Assembly (NCBI GenBank): GCA_026004795.1
Contig: BPJV01000003.1
Coordinates: 620,001 to 684,000 of the forward strand
Source of the DNA: Pirellulaceae bacterium
Lineage (GTDB): Bacteria; Planctomycetota; Planctomycetia; Pirellulales; Pirellulaceae
Direction: 5' to 3'
Length of the DNA stretch: 64,000 nucleotides
Of the stretch, positions 55,040 through 62,924 are shown piece after piece (within the stretch, counting starts at the first letter, position 1; each line of letters begins with the position of its first letter). Position numbers and translations under genes: made by a program. The notes below the pieces were generated by a model. The model saw only the letters and a program-made list of their open reading frames with translations, had not been told where the DNA came from and searched no databases.

Positions 55040-56995
55040 ATGCAGACGCACTATCAGACAGGCAGGTGGCAGAAGCGGGTGACGCTCGGGGCGATTGTCT
55101 TATGCAGTGCCTTGGTACCGGCCTGCGCCCGCTTACGAGATCGAACGCTGAACTCTGCGCCCCAATCAGGGGAGACCTACTACGCCCCTGAGCAGACGCG
55201 GATCGAGTACCCGAGTGTGAAGTCGTATCTGGAGCCCGAAGTCGTTCAAACGCCACCGCCGTTGGCTCTGGAGAATCCTGCTGAGCTTCCGACGCGAGAC
55301 ATCGAGCTGAACGAAGCTATACAGCTAGCTCTCAGCAATGCGGAGATCCTGCGATCGTTGGGTGGCAGCGTGGTCCAAGCGCCGGCTGGGGTGCGGACAA
55401 AATTTGATCCTGCGGTCACGGAATCCAACCCAATTGGCGGTGTAGAAGCGGCCTTGTCCGCCTTCGATGCGCAGGTTGCATCGCAACTTTTCTGGAACGT
55501 CAACGATCGGCCAAATAACATTCAGCTCAACCCGATCTTAGGTCAGTTCCAGGTGCCCACCTTTCAACAAACGGCGGCCACTTTCAACTATGAGATCGCC
55601 AAACGCACGGCGACTGGAGCTCGGTTTGCGGCTCGTCACGTTTTCAACTACGACAATGCCAATACGCCGAACCGATTGTTCAGTGGCGCCTATACGGGGT
55701 GGTTCGAGTTCGAGTATCGTCAACCGCTGCTGCGTGGGGCGGGTGTTGACTTCAATCGCATCGCCGGTCCGAACAGCGGCGTTGGGCAGTACAACGGTGT
55801 TCTCATTGCGCGCATCAATACCGACATCTCGTTGGCCGATTTCGAGGCCGGTGTAATCTCCTTTATCAATGACGTAGAAACGGCCTATTGGGAACTTTAC
55901 TTCGCGTATCACAACCTGGAATCCCTGGTGGCGGGGCGCAATGCTGCCCTGGTTACATGGCAACGAACCAAGGAGTTGCAACGAGTAGGGGCACGTGGTG
56001 GCGATGCGGCTGCGGAGGCGCAAGCGCGATCGAATTACTACAATTTCGATGTCCAGGTCAAAGACGCGTTGACCGGCCCCAACGGTCTTTATGCAATCGA
56101 ACAGCGTCTACGTTATCTCCTCGGCTTGCCTGCCACCGACGGCATGATCCTTAAACCGATCACCGAGCCGATGGATGGACAGGTAGCCTACGACTGGAAC
56201 GCTGCCCTGCAGGACGCGTTGACTCAACGTGTGGAAATCCGGCGGCAGAAATGGAACATCAAGCGACGGGAGTTGGAATTGATTGCAGCGAAGATGAATC
56301 GCCTCCCCAACCTCGACTTCCTCGGACTGTACCGCTATCGAGGCCTGGGCGATGCCTTGATCGATTCCCGCGATCCGAACAACTCTTTCAACAGTTTGTA
56401 CCAGAGCATTTTCGAAGGAGATTATCAGGAGTGGCAGGCCGGCTTGGAACTCTCCTATCCCGTGGGCCTACGTCAAGCTGGGGTGGCGGTGGCCAACGCC
56501 CGCTGGAATCTCGCGCGTGAATGTGCCCTGCTGAAAGAACAAGAGCTGAAGATCTCCCATGATTTAGCCAATGCGGCACGGCAGGTGCGGCGTGCCTATG
56601 AGCTGTTGGTGGCCAACTACAACCGCCAATTGTCTGATCAGGAGCAAGTGAAGGCATTGCAAGCTCGCTACGAGAGCGGGCTCGACAATATCAATTTCTT
56701 GCTGCAAGCACAGCAGCAACTGGCGGCCAGCCAAAGTGCCTTCTTCCGCTCCCTGGTGGATTACCAACTGGCCTTGCGTGACTTCCATCGGGAAAAAGGT
56801 TCACTACTGGCCTACAATCACATCGGGTTGGCCGAAGATGCTTGGCCCACTGCGGCGTATGCAGACGCTGCCGAGCGCGGACAATTCTTTACACCGCGAG
56901 TGGAGGCTGAGGCGGTCGAGGTGAAACCGGCGCATCGCGTCAGCGACGGGGCCTTCGATCCGACCACGATCGGGCACCCGTCGGACCACCGATGA
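55040..56995 (+). CDS. TolC-family outer membrane efflux lipoprotein
   Basis: 651 residues from ATG 55040 (MQTHYQTGRWQKRV) with AAGGATT upstream. The hydrophobic core GAIVLCSALVPAC ends in a lipobox Cys, so it is lipid-anchored. The C-terminal half has the TolC/OEP helical repeats: EAGVISFINDVETAYWELYFAYHNLESLVAGRNAALVTWQRTKEL, and LSYPVGLRQAGVAVANARWNLARECALLKEQELKISHDLANAARQVRRAYELLVANYNRQL. These form the outer membrane channel of tripartite efflux or type I secretion. No inner membrane pump or adaptor gene is adjacent. It is longer than TolC because of a proline-rich N-terminal lead and C-terminal tail. Confidence 0.9.
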   Translation: MQTHYQTGRWQKRVTLGAIVLCSALVPACARLRDRTLNSAPQSGETYYAPEQTRIEYPSVKSYLEPEVVQTPPPLALENPAELPTRDIELNEAIQLALSNAEILRSLGGSVVQAPAGVRTKFDPAVTESNPIGGVEAALSAFDAQVASQLFWNVNDRPNNIQLNPILGQFQVPTFQQTAATFNYEIAKRTATGARFAARHVFNYDNANTPNRLFSGAYTGWFEFEYRQPLLRGAGVDFNRIAGPNSGVGQYNGVLIARINTDISLADFEAGVISFINDVETAYWELYFAYHNLESLVAGRNAALVTWQRTKELQRVGARGGDAAAEAQARSNYYNFDVQVKDALTGPNGLYAIEQRLRYLLGLPATDGMILKPITEPMDGQVAYDWNAALQDALTQRVEIRRQKWNIKRRELELIAAKMNRLPNLDFLGLYRYRGLGDALIDSRDPNNSFNSLYQSIFEGDYQEWQAGLELSYPVGLRQAGVAVANARWNLARECALLKEQELKISHDLANAARQVRRAYELLVANYNRQLSDQEQVKALQARYESGLDNINFLLQAQQQLAASQSAFFRSLVDYQLALRDFHREKGSLLAYNHIGLAEDAWPTAAYADAAERGQFFTPRVEAEAVEVKPAHRVSDGAFDPTTIGHPSDHR

Positions 56996-57070
56996 CCACG
57001 GAGGCGACACCGCCTCGATGAAGAAGGCCCTTCGTCTCCAGTCGCCGAACTCCTCACGCCAGACGGAGTT

Positions 57071-57112
57071 GGGCGCCAGACAACGATGGGCGCCAGACAA
57101 CGATGGGCGCCA
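57071..57112. repeat. Short tandem repeat, 17 bp x 2.5
   Basis: GGGCGCCAGACAACGAT occurs at 57071 and 57088, with a further GGGCGCCA at 57105. It is noncoding, between the TolC gene and the convergent oxidoreductase. Confidence 0.8.
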
Positions 57113-57214
57113 CAGCGGAATCCATGGAGCGAGAACAGTGGCTCGTGCCCACCTCGCTCAACGCGCCGAGCACTTGGTCAGCAACATTTCGCTCTACTCG
57201 TAGCATGGGTCACA

Positions 57215-58450
57215 TCAGCCCGCTACCGTTTGGTACAGATCCAAATCGGCCCGCCCGCCAACTAACGCGAACACGGTACGGATGTGTTCCATCGTGCGCC
57301 GAAATTCGCTTCGTGCCCTCCCGTCACCTTTAGCCCCCAAGACATAATAGTGAGGCTGCGACGTTAGCACTGGGGGCAAGCCCAAGACAGGCAACGTTCG
57401 CTGGCAGGCGGCGAACAGGGGGGCGGAGAACGACCAGTCAGGGGCGTGAGGAAAATCGACGATCAAGCCTCCTGCAGTGAGCTCCACCGTTTCTTCGACG
57501 GTGCGACGCACCAGTAGGTGCCACAGGCCATCTTGTTGTCGTGTCACACGTTCCACTCCGAGGATTGGCAGGCAGGCCCACCGGTCGGATGGTGGACGCG
57601 TGGCGATCCTTAGCGCTGCATCGGCAAGAACGGTCGGTAAGTGGGACCATGCATCGTGCGACTCGGGCGAAGCATGCGGCACCAACCAGAGCCACGGGGA
57701 TTGGCCCGTCCCCTCGGCCTCCGCCAGTCGCATCGCACATTGAACAGCATCAGGTTGATTTCCCCACAAGATGCACCGCTGGCCCGCTGCAACGTTTGGC
57801 CGCTCGGCTCGCTGCAACCACGAGGACGCCAGCTCATCGTCGGTGACCGCCTGCTGGCCCGCCGCAGCGCCGCCTCCTGGCCCCAACCCGAGTCTCAGGC
57901 TGTGACCACTGCAATCGAGCACGATATCGGCCCGTTGTACGTACTCGCCGCGAGTCGACGAGGCGACCAACACGCGAAACTCTTGTTCCGACCAACGTTC
58001 CTCCTCGGTTGTTGCTAGCCTCCACGGTTCCAAGCGGCTGATCGATCGCACCTCGGTCTGAATCTGAACACAGTCGTACACCAGATCGGTCTTTGCCAAT
58101 GGCAGCAGGTACCGATCGACGTACTCGGCGAAGGACGGGCGAGCATTGAGATCCACCTCAAGTGGCGTGTCCTGAGCGACGAGAGCTGCTCGGCCCAGCG
58201 GCGATGTCTCCTGCTCCCACGTACCATTCATGGGCCAATCGCGGAGCGAGTCCCATTGCTTGCCCGGTCGTCGTCGCTCGTACAGTTGCACGTCGTAACC
58301 GAGAAATCTAGCGTACAAAGTGGCTTCAATCCCCGCTCGCCCTCCCCCCACGACGGCAATGGTGGCTGGGGTATCGATTTCGGCATCCCACGGCAAATCA
58401 TACTCCACGTGACCTAGCTCCTCTTCTGTCGTTCGTTGTCCAAGGTGCAT
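57215..58450 (-). CDS. FAD/NAD(P)-binding oxidoreductase
   Basis: 411 residues with an N-terminal Rossmann dinucleotide fold, IAVVGGGRAGIEATLYARFLGYDVQLYERRRPGKQW, giving GGGxAG and the acidic residue (Glu) at the end of strand 2 that binds ribose of FAD. A second segment holds DIVLDCSGHSLRLGLGPGG, the ATG-like motif of flavin monooxygenase/thioredoxin reductase-type proteins, and the C-terminus has YYVLGAKGDGRARSEFRRTMEHIRTVFALVGGR. No catalytic CxxC is present, so it is not a thioredoxin reductase. Substrate unknown, cytosolic. It is a separate transcript, convergent with the TolC gene. Confidence 0.78.
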   Translation of the reverse strand: MHLGQRTTEEELGHVEYDLPWDAEIDTPATIAVVGGGRAGIEATLYARFLGYDVQLYERRRPGKQWDSLRDWPMNGTWEQETSPLGRAALVAQDTPLEVDLNARPSFAEYVDRYLLPLAKTDLVYDCVQIQTEVRSISRLEPWRLATTEEERWSEQEFRVLVASSTRGEYVQRADIVLDCSGHSLRLGLGPGGGAAAGQQAVTDDELASSWLQRAERPNVAAGQRCILWGNQPDAVQCAMRLAEAEGTGQSPWLWLVPHASPESHDAWSHLPTVLADAALRIATRPPSDRWACLPILGVERVTRQQDGLWHLLVRRTVEETVELTAGGLIVDFPHAPDWSFSAPLFAACQRTLPVLGLPPVLTSQPHYYVLGAKGDGRARSEFRRTMEHIRTVFALVGGRADLDLYQTVAG

Positions 58451-58534
58451 AGCGGAAGCCCCTCTCCTCAGGTTGCTTCCATTGCAGACGATTGTGGATG
58501 ATTCTGTGCAAAGCCAAAAGGCGGGCAGAAGCGC

Positions 58535-59764
58535 TTAGCTGGCCAGATGAAAGAGGAGGAATTTCAAATACCGCATCTCCGGCATGGCCAATGGGGTGGG
58601 GTGATCGCAGGGCAAGTCTCGCTGCAGCAGAAGCGTCGCGGGACGTCGCGCCTTGGCCAGTACGTCGAGGTGTAGCTGGTAGAATTCCGCGGCTCCGATA
58701 TGACTGGAACAAGAGGCGACCGCCAACAGCCCTTGCGGTGCCGTGACTTGGAGGGCGAGTTGAGCCAACTTCGCATAAGCAGCCAAGGCGGCCGACCGGC
58801 TCCGCTGATTGGGAGCGAACGAAGGCGGATCGGAAACCACCAGATCCCATGTTCTCCCGCGTGATGCGGCCTTTTCCAAGAACTCGAAGCAGTCCGCCAC
58901 GATTGCCTCATGATTCGTCGAGGGCAACTGGTTCAGTTCCCAGTGGCGCTGCGCATCGGCAATGGCCCGAGACGCACTGTCGACGGACGTTACCGACTTG
59001 GCGCCACCCATTCCCGCAGCCACGGAAAAACCGCCGGTATATGAAAACAGGTTCAACACGGAACGTCCCGAGGACACCCACGCAATGGCCTGCCGGTTGT
59101 CGCGTTGGTCGAGGAAGAAGCCCGTTTTTTGCCCTTGTAAACAGTCAGCCGTCAGTCGCATGCCGTTCTCCAAGAACTCCACAGGAGCCGTCCAAGGCAT
59201 TCCGCACAGGACCTCCCCTGCCCTGCCTCGCTGACGATAACGACGAACGACGCGGCGAACTCCCACCTGGGTGACCAACCAGTCACCAAGCCAACTGCAA
59301 TCATAGAACGCTTCTGGCGCCCCACCATCGAGCTTGACTACCGCGGTATCGCCATAGATATCGACAATCAGGCCGGGCAATCGATCCCCCTCCCCGTTGA
59401 CCAGTCGGTATCCGGTCGTCTTCTCCGTCCGGGTCAGTCCTCGCCGAAGAGTGCTGGCCAGGTGGAGTCGGGAAGCCAACCACCGGTGATCCAACTCCCA
59501 GGGAGGTTCGGTGCGACATACGCGAACACGAATTGGATGCTCCGGGTCGTAGAGACCGCTGGCGATCGGCCGGTCGCCGCGGGGGGTCAATACGCGCACC
59601 GGTACTCCCGGTGGCAAATCGCCGCGATTTTCAATGGCATCGGAAAAGATCCACGCATGCCCTTGTTTAATGAGCCGCGTTAATTGCTTCTTCAAGCGCA
59701 CCGTGGGCATGGGAACCACTTGGTCGGCAAAGACTGCCTTCCTATTCTGTTCTCGGGCATCCAT
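58535..59764 (-). CDS. Class I SAM-dependent rRNA methyltransferase (RlmI/RlmK-like)
   Basis: 409 residues from ATG 59764 (MDAREQNRKAVF). An N-terminal PUA domain (VRLKKQLTRLIKQGHAWIFSDAIENRGDLPPGVPVRVLTPRGDRPIASGLYDPEHPIRVRV) precedes the methyltransferase: FFLDQRDNRQAI, SVLNLFSYTGGFSVAAGMGGAKSVTSVDSA (SAM binding) and LVVSDPPSFAPN, then QVTAPQGLLAVASCSSHI. It matches RlmI-type 5-methylcytosine 23S rRNA methyltransferases. It follows the zinc-ribbon gene with only 1 base between stop and start (TGAGATG), so the two are translationally coupled. Confidence 0.88.
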   Translation of the reverse strand: MDAREQNRKAVFADQVVPMPTVRLKKQLTRLIKQGHAWIFSDAIENRGDLPPGVPVRVLTPRGDRPIASGLYDPEHPIRVRVCRTEPPWELDHRWLASRLHLASTLRRGLTRTEKTTGYRLVNGEGDRLPGLIVDIYGDTAVVKLDGGAPEAFYDCSWLGDWLVTQVGVRRVVRRYRQRGRAGEVLCGMPWTAPVEFLENGMRLTADCLQGQKTGFFLDQRDNRQAIAWVSSGRSVLNLFSYTGGFSVAAGMGGAKSVTSVDSASRAIADAQRHWELNQLPSTNHEAIVADCFEFLEKAASRGRTWDLVVSDPPSFAPNQRSRSAALAAYAKLAQLALQVTAPQGLLAVASCSSHIGAAEFYQLHLDVLAKARRPATLLLQRDLPCDHPTPLAMPEMRYLKFLLFHLAS

Positions 59765-59765
59765 C

Positions 59766-60965
59766 TCAACGCTGCCCCGTCCAGAGAATAAGCGCCAGCA
59801 GGAGGGCCAGGAGGACCAGAACCACCACGACCGCCAGGGCGACACGTGGCCAGGAGACCGGTTTCGTTCCCGTGACCTTTCCCGTTTGACCGTTTACCAA
59901 GAAGCGATGAACGGTATTACGGTAGCGGTAACTGAAAACATAGACGGGAAAGAGCACCAAATCAGTGCCCGTTTGTTCCACCCTCGTAGTCACCGTCAGG
60001 TCTCGATGGGTATCACCTGGTAGGAACGCTGCCACGCCAGCCTGCTGCCGCTGCTCGACCTCGCCCCAGGCAGCTTGGCGAGCGGTGGACAATGGAATGC
60101 TATACTCCTCACTCAACCAACCAGCGATAATCGCCGGATCGTAACGCTGCAATTCCCCCAGGCGAAAGGGCTGGAGGGACTTTGCCTCCTCTGCCGTGAT
60201 GGATTGAGTGCCAGGCACGAGTACTCCCCAATGGAAACGCTCGAACTCACCTGCCAACCGATACCACTCCGTTTCGCGCACTTGCCGTGTCCTGGTCACT
60301 TGCTCTCCTTTGGAGTTTGTCGTGGTGTAGGTTTCCGTCCGATACCAGTACTCGCCGATACGAGCGGTCCAGGAGCTGTGTGCTAGCGCAGTAAAATGCC
60401 AGAATGGCAAATACACTCCTTGTTGCCGCTGGGTAACGGCGCGAACGCGCAGATCCTTCGGGCAAAACCAGCTATTGCGGCCAAGCCATTGGTGGAACTT
60501 CTCCACCGCTTGCTCCTTGGTGATCGCAAAGCCTATGATGAATTCCGGCCGTTGACGACCACTGACTTCGGCCGATATCTCCACGACATAGGTCGAATCG
60601 CAGAAGGGGCAAACATAGCTGCGTCGGTCCACCGAGGTCGATACGACGCTGCCACAATTCTCACACTGGAATGCGTGGCGGTGGGCACTCTCGCCTCTGT
60701 CCAGTGGGGTGACCGGAGACCTCGATCCTGACGCCAAGCTCTGGCCGCAGGCGCGGCAGTGCGTATCGGCGGCGCGGTAGGGCATGCCACAGGCAGAACA
60801 CATCCCGATCTCGTCGGCCGGTGATGCGGGAGGTGCGGGGCTGTCGACCAGCTTGGCATCGATCACCGAAACCTGGTTCTGCTCCCCAGGTGCCACCACA
60901 TCCACCGGCGAGGGTGTTGCCCTGCCGTCCTTCGATTTCTGCCGGTTGGGAGATCGTCTGGCCAT
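59766..60965 (-). CDS. Zinc-ribbon protein with C-terminal membrane anchor
   Basis: 399 residues. Two Cys4 zinc ribbons are visible: CSACGMPYRAADTHCRACG (about 56-74) and CENCGSVVSTSVDRRSYVCPFC (about 100-121), TFIIB-like. A middle domain of about 220 residues holds VYLPFWHFTALAHSSWTARIGEYW, YRLAGEFERFHWGVLVPGTQ, LVLFPVYVFSYRYRNTVHRFLVNGQTGKVTG. One C-terminal membrane helix (VALAVVVVLVLLALLLALILW) anchors it in a tail-anchored orientation. The zinc-ribbon plus 'LPFW' middle part occurs in many unannotated bacterial proteins. Function unknown. It is the first gene of an operon with the rRNA methyltransferase. Confidence 0.78.
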   Translation of the reverse strand: MARRSPNRQKSKDGRATPSPVDVVAPGEQNQVSVIDAKLVDSPAPPASPADEIGMCSACGMPYRAADTHCRACGQSLASGSRSPVTPLDRGESAHRHAFQCENCGSVVSTSVDRRSYVCPFCDSTYVVEISAEVSGRQRPEFIIGFAITKEQAVEKFHQWLGRNSWFCPKDLRVRAVTQRQQGVYLPFWHFTALAHSSWTARIGEYWYRTETYTTTNSKGEQVTRTRQVRETEWYRLAGEFERFHWGVLVPGTQSITAEEAKSLQPFRLGELQRYDPAIIAGWLSEEYSIPLSTARQAAWGEVEQRQQAGVAAFLPGDTHRDLTVTTRVEQTGTDLVLFPVYVFSYRYRNTVHRFLVNGQTGKVTGTKPVSWPRVALAVVVVLVLLALLLALILWTGQR

Positions 60966-61075
60966 AGTTCGTGCAGCAAGCGTTTCTCAATTCTCGTCGG
61001 GGACTACAATGCGCTATCCACAGGCCCTCGACTCGTCATTTCCACAGCGAACCAACCGTCGTTATCAGGAGCCAA

Positions 61076-61597
61076 GTGGTGGATCAAGCCTTACCCTCAT
61101 CACCGCCATCTCAAGGTCAGTTTCGCGTCCAGTTGCAGAAGGAGCAATTGGTCTTCAGCGCGGCCCATTTCATCACCTTCGCTGGCAACATCTGCGAACG
61201 GCTTCACGGGCACAATTATGCTGTTCGGGCGGAGGTGGCCGGCAGGCTGGACGAAAACCGTTATGTCATCGACTTTATCGCTTTTCGTGATGCGCTGGCT
61301 GCCATTGTAGCCCGGCTGGACCACCGCATGTTGTTACCGGCAACACATCCTCACATCCAAGTAACGACGAGTGAAAATGAGGTCACCGCTCGCTTTGAGG
61401 AACGTCGGTGGCTGTTCCCTGCCGAGGATTGCCTCATCCTCCCGGTGTCGAACACAACGGCCGAGGAATTGGCGCGGTGGATTGCCCTGGAAGTTCGCAC
61501 GGCGCTCAAGCCGCAGGTGGGCAGTGCTCTGGATTGGCTGGAGGTTGGGGTCGACGAGAACAACGGGCAGTGGGGCATCTGTCGGATCGACTGGTAA
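61076..61597 (+). CDS. queD: 6-pyruvoyl tetrahydropterin synthase/QueD-like protein
   Basis: 173 residues from GTG 61076, with CAGGAG six bases upstream. The T-fold motif set is present: FSAAHF (zinc His), CERLHGHNYAVRAEV (the catalytic Cys and the two His of HGHN), VIDFIAFRDALAAIVARLDHRML and the late Glu in EVGVDEN that binds the pterin. It should convert 7,8-dihydroneopterin triphosphate to 6-carboxytetrahydropterin (queuosine path) or to 6-pyruvoyl-tetrahydropterin. The frame upstream (from 60971) is rich in Arg and His and is not needed. It is divergent from the zinc-ribbon gene. Confidence 0.85.
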   Translation: MVDQALPSSPPSQGQFRVQLQKEQLVFSAAHFITFAGNICERLHGHNYAVRAEVAGRLDENRYVIDFIAFRDALAAIVARLDHRMLLPATHPHIQVTTSENEVTARFEERRWLFPAEDCLILPVSNTTAEELARWIALEVRTALKPQVGSALDWLEVGVDENNGQWGICRIDW

Positions 61598-61770
61598 AAA
61601 CGTTAAGACCGGCTACGCCGCCACCGGCTGGCCTCTGCCGCTGAGCAATCGAGGCAAAGCTGACTCCGGCAAGGGGACGAAGTTACCTAGTGCGGATGGA
61701 GTCTCCCCGCAAGCTGACATCGTAACAGGCCTTAGCCAGAAGACTCGCTAGTCCCCCATCGTAGCTTTCC

Positions 61771-62790
61771 ATGGCCAGCAGCACTCCGGTCAACATCTCC
61801 GAAGGAGTTCGCAAAGCCGCCATCCTCATCATGAGCTTGGAGGAGGATGATGCCGCGGCCCTGCTAGCGCGTCTACCTCGCCACGAGGTGGAACGAGTCT
61901 CCATCGCCATTGCCCAGATGGACACCGTTAGCGGCCAGGAGCAAGAGCAGGTTATGCGGGAGTTCCTGGAAAGCCGACCGAGCATCATGGGCCCCAATGC
62001 CGGGGGGTTGGATCGCGCCAAGAACCTGGTGATGAAGGCCCTGGGCAAGGAAGCTGCTGATACGATCAGCATGCTTCAGCAGACGCTGGAATCGCTGCCC
62101 TTCGGCTTCCTGCACAAAGTGGATCCCCAGAACATCCTTTCGTTCGTCATCGACGAACACCCGCAAACGATCGCCTTGGTCCTCAGCCATCTGCCTCCGG
62201 CAACCGCTGCTGGTGTCATCAGCGGACTTCCCCTCGACCGGCGCCTGGCCGTTATCGAACGCATCGCGGAGATGGGAGAGACCAGCCCGGATGCGATCGA
62301 GGAGGTCGAAGGGGTCCTTTCCAGTCGCATGTCCCTGTTCTTGACCCAGGGTTTTCGCAAAGCGGGCGGTGTCCCGGCGGTCGCCGAAATGCTCAATGTG
62401 TGCGATCGCTCCACCGAACGCGCCATCTTGGATGCTCTGGCCAAGGAGAAGCCGGAGCTCGTCGAGGAAATCCGCCGCTTGATGTTCGTCTTCGAAGACA
62501 TTTTGAAGCTCAGCGACAAAGACATTCAAACTATTCTCAAGCATGTCGAAACCAATCAATGGGCCATGGCGCTCAAAGGCGCCAGCGAAGCACTGCAGGA
62601 AAAGATCCTCAGCAATATGTCGCAGCGGGCAGCCGAGATGCTTCGCGAGGAGATGGATTTCTTGGGCAAGGTTCGCTTGAGCGAAGTCGAGTCGGTGCAG
62701 CAAAAAATCGTCGACATCGTCCGATCGCTGGAAGACGCCGGACAGATTTCCCGACCCACCGGGGATCAAGAAGAAGAGTACGTGGCGTGA
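61771..62790 (+). CDS. fliG: Flagellar motor switch protein FliG
   Basis: 339 residues, the normal FliG length. FliG sits on the cytoplasmic face of the MS ring and transmits torque from MotA. Matching blocks are EGVRKAAILIMSLEEDDAAALLARLPRHEVERVSIAIAQM (N-domain), LPFGFLHKVDPQNILSFVIDEHPQTIALVLSHLPPATAA (middle domain with EHPQTIA), RKAGGVPAVAEMLNVCDRSTERAIL, and RRLMFVFEDILKLSDKDIQTILKHVETNQWAMALKGASEALQEKILSNMSQRAAEMLREEM (C-domain with charged torque helix). Other flagellar genes are not in the window. Confidence 0.95.
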   Translation: MASSTPVNISEGVRKAAILIMSLEEDDAAALLARLPRHEVERVSIAIAQMDTVSGQEQEQVMREFLESRPSIMGPNAGGLDRAKNLVMKALGKEAADTISMLQQTLESLPFGFLHKVDPQNILSFVIDEHPQTIALVLSHLPPATAAGVISGLPLDRRLAVIERIAEMGETSPDAIEEVEGVLSSRMSLFLTQGFRKAGGVPAVAEMLNVCDRSTERAILDALAKEKPELVEEIRRLMFVFEDILKLSDKDIQTILKHVETNQWAMALKGASEALQEKILSNMSQRAAEMLREEMDFLGKVRLSEVESVQQKIVDIVRSLEDAGQISRPTGDQEEEYVA

Positions 62791-62924
62791 TCTTCACCAT
62801 CGGCGGCAGCCACCTTGCACTCGACGCCCATTGCGGGATACTCAGCCTCATCCCTTGAACCTTCGCCAACTCGGCGTCTAGATTCTGTTCTCGCTAGCGA
62901 CCCACGGAGGATGCAAGACCGGCC

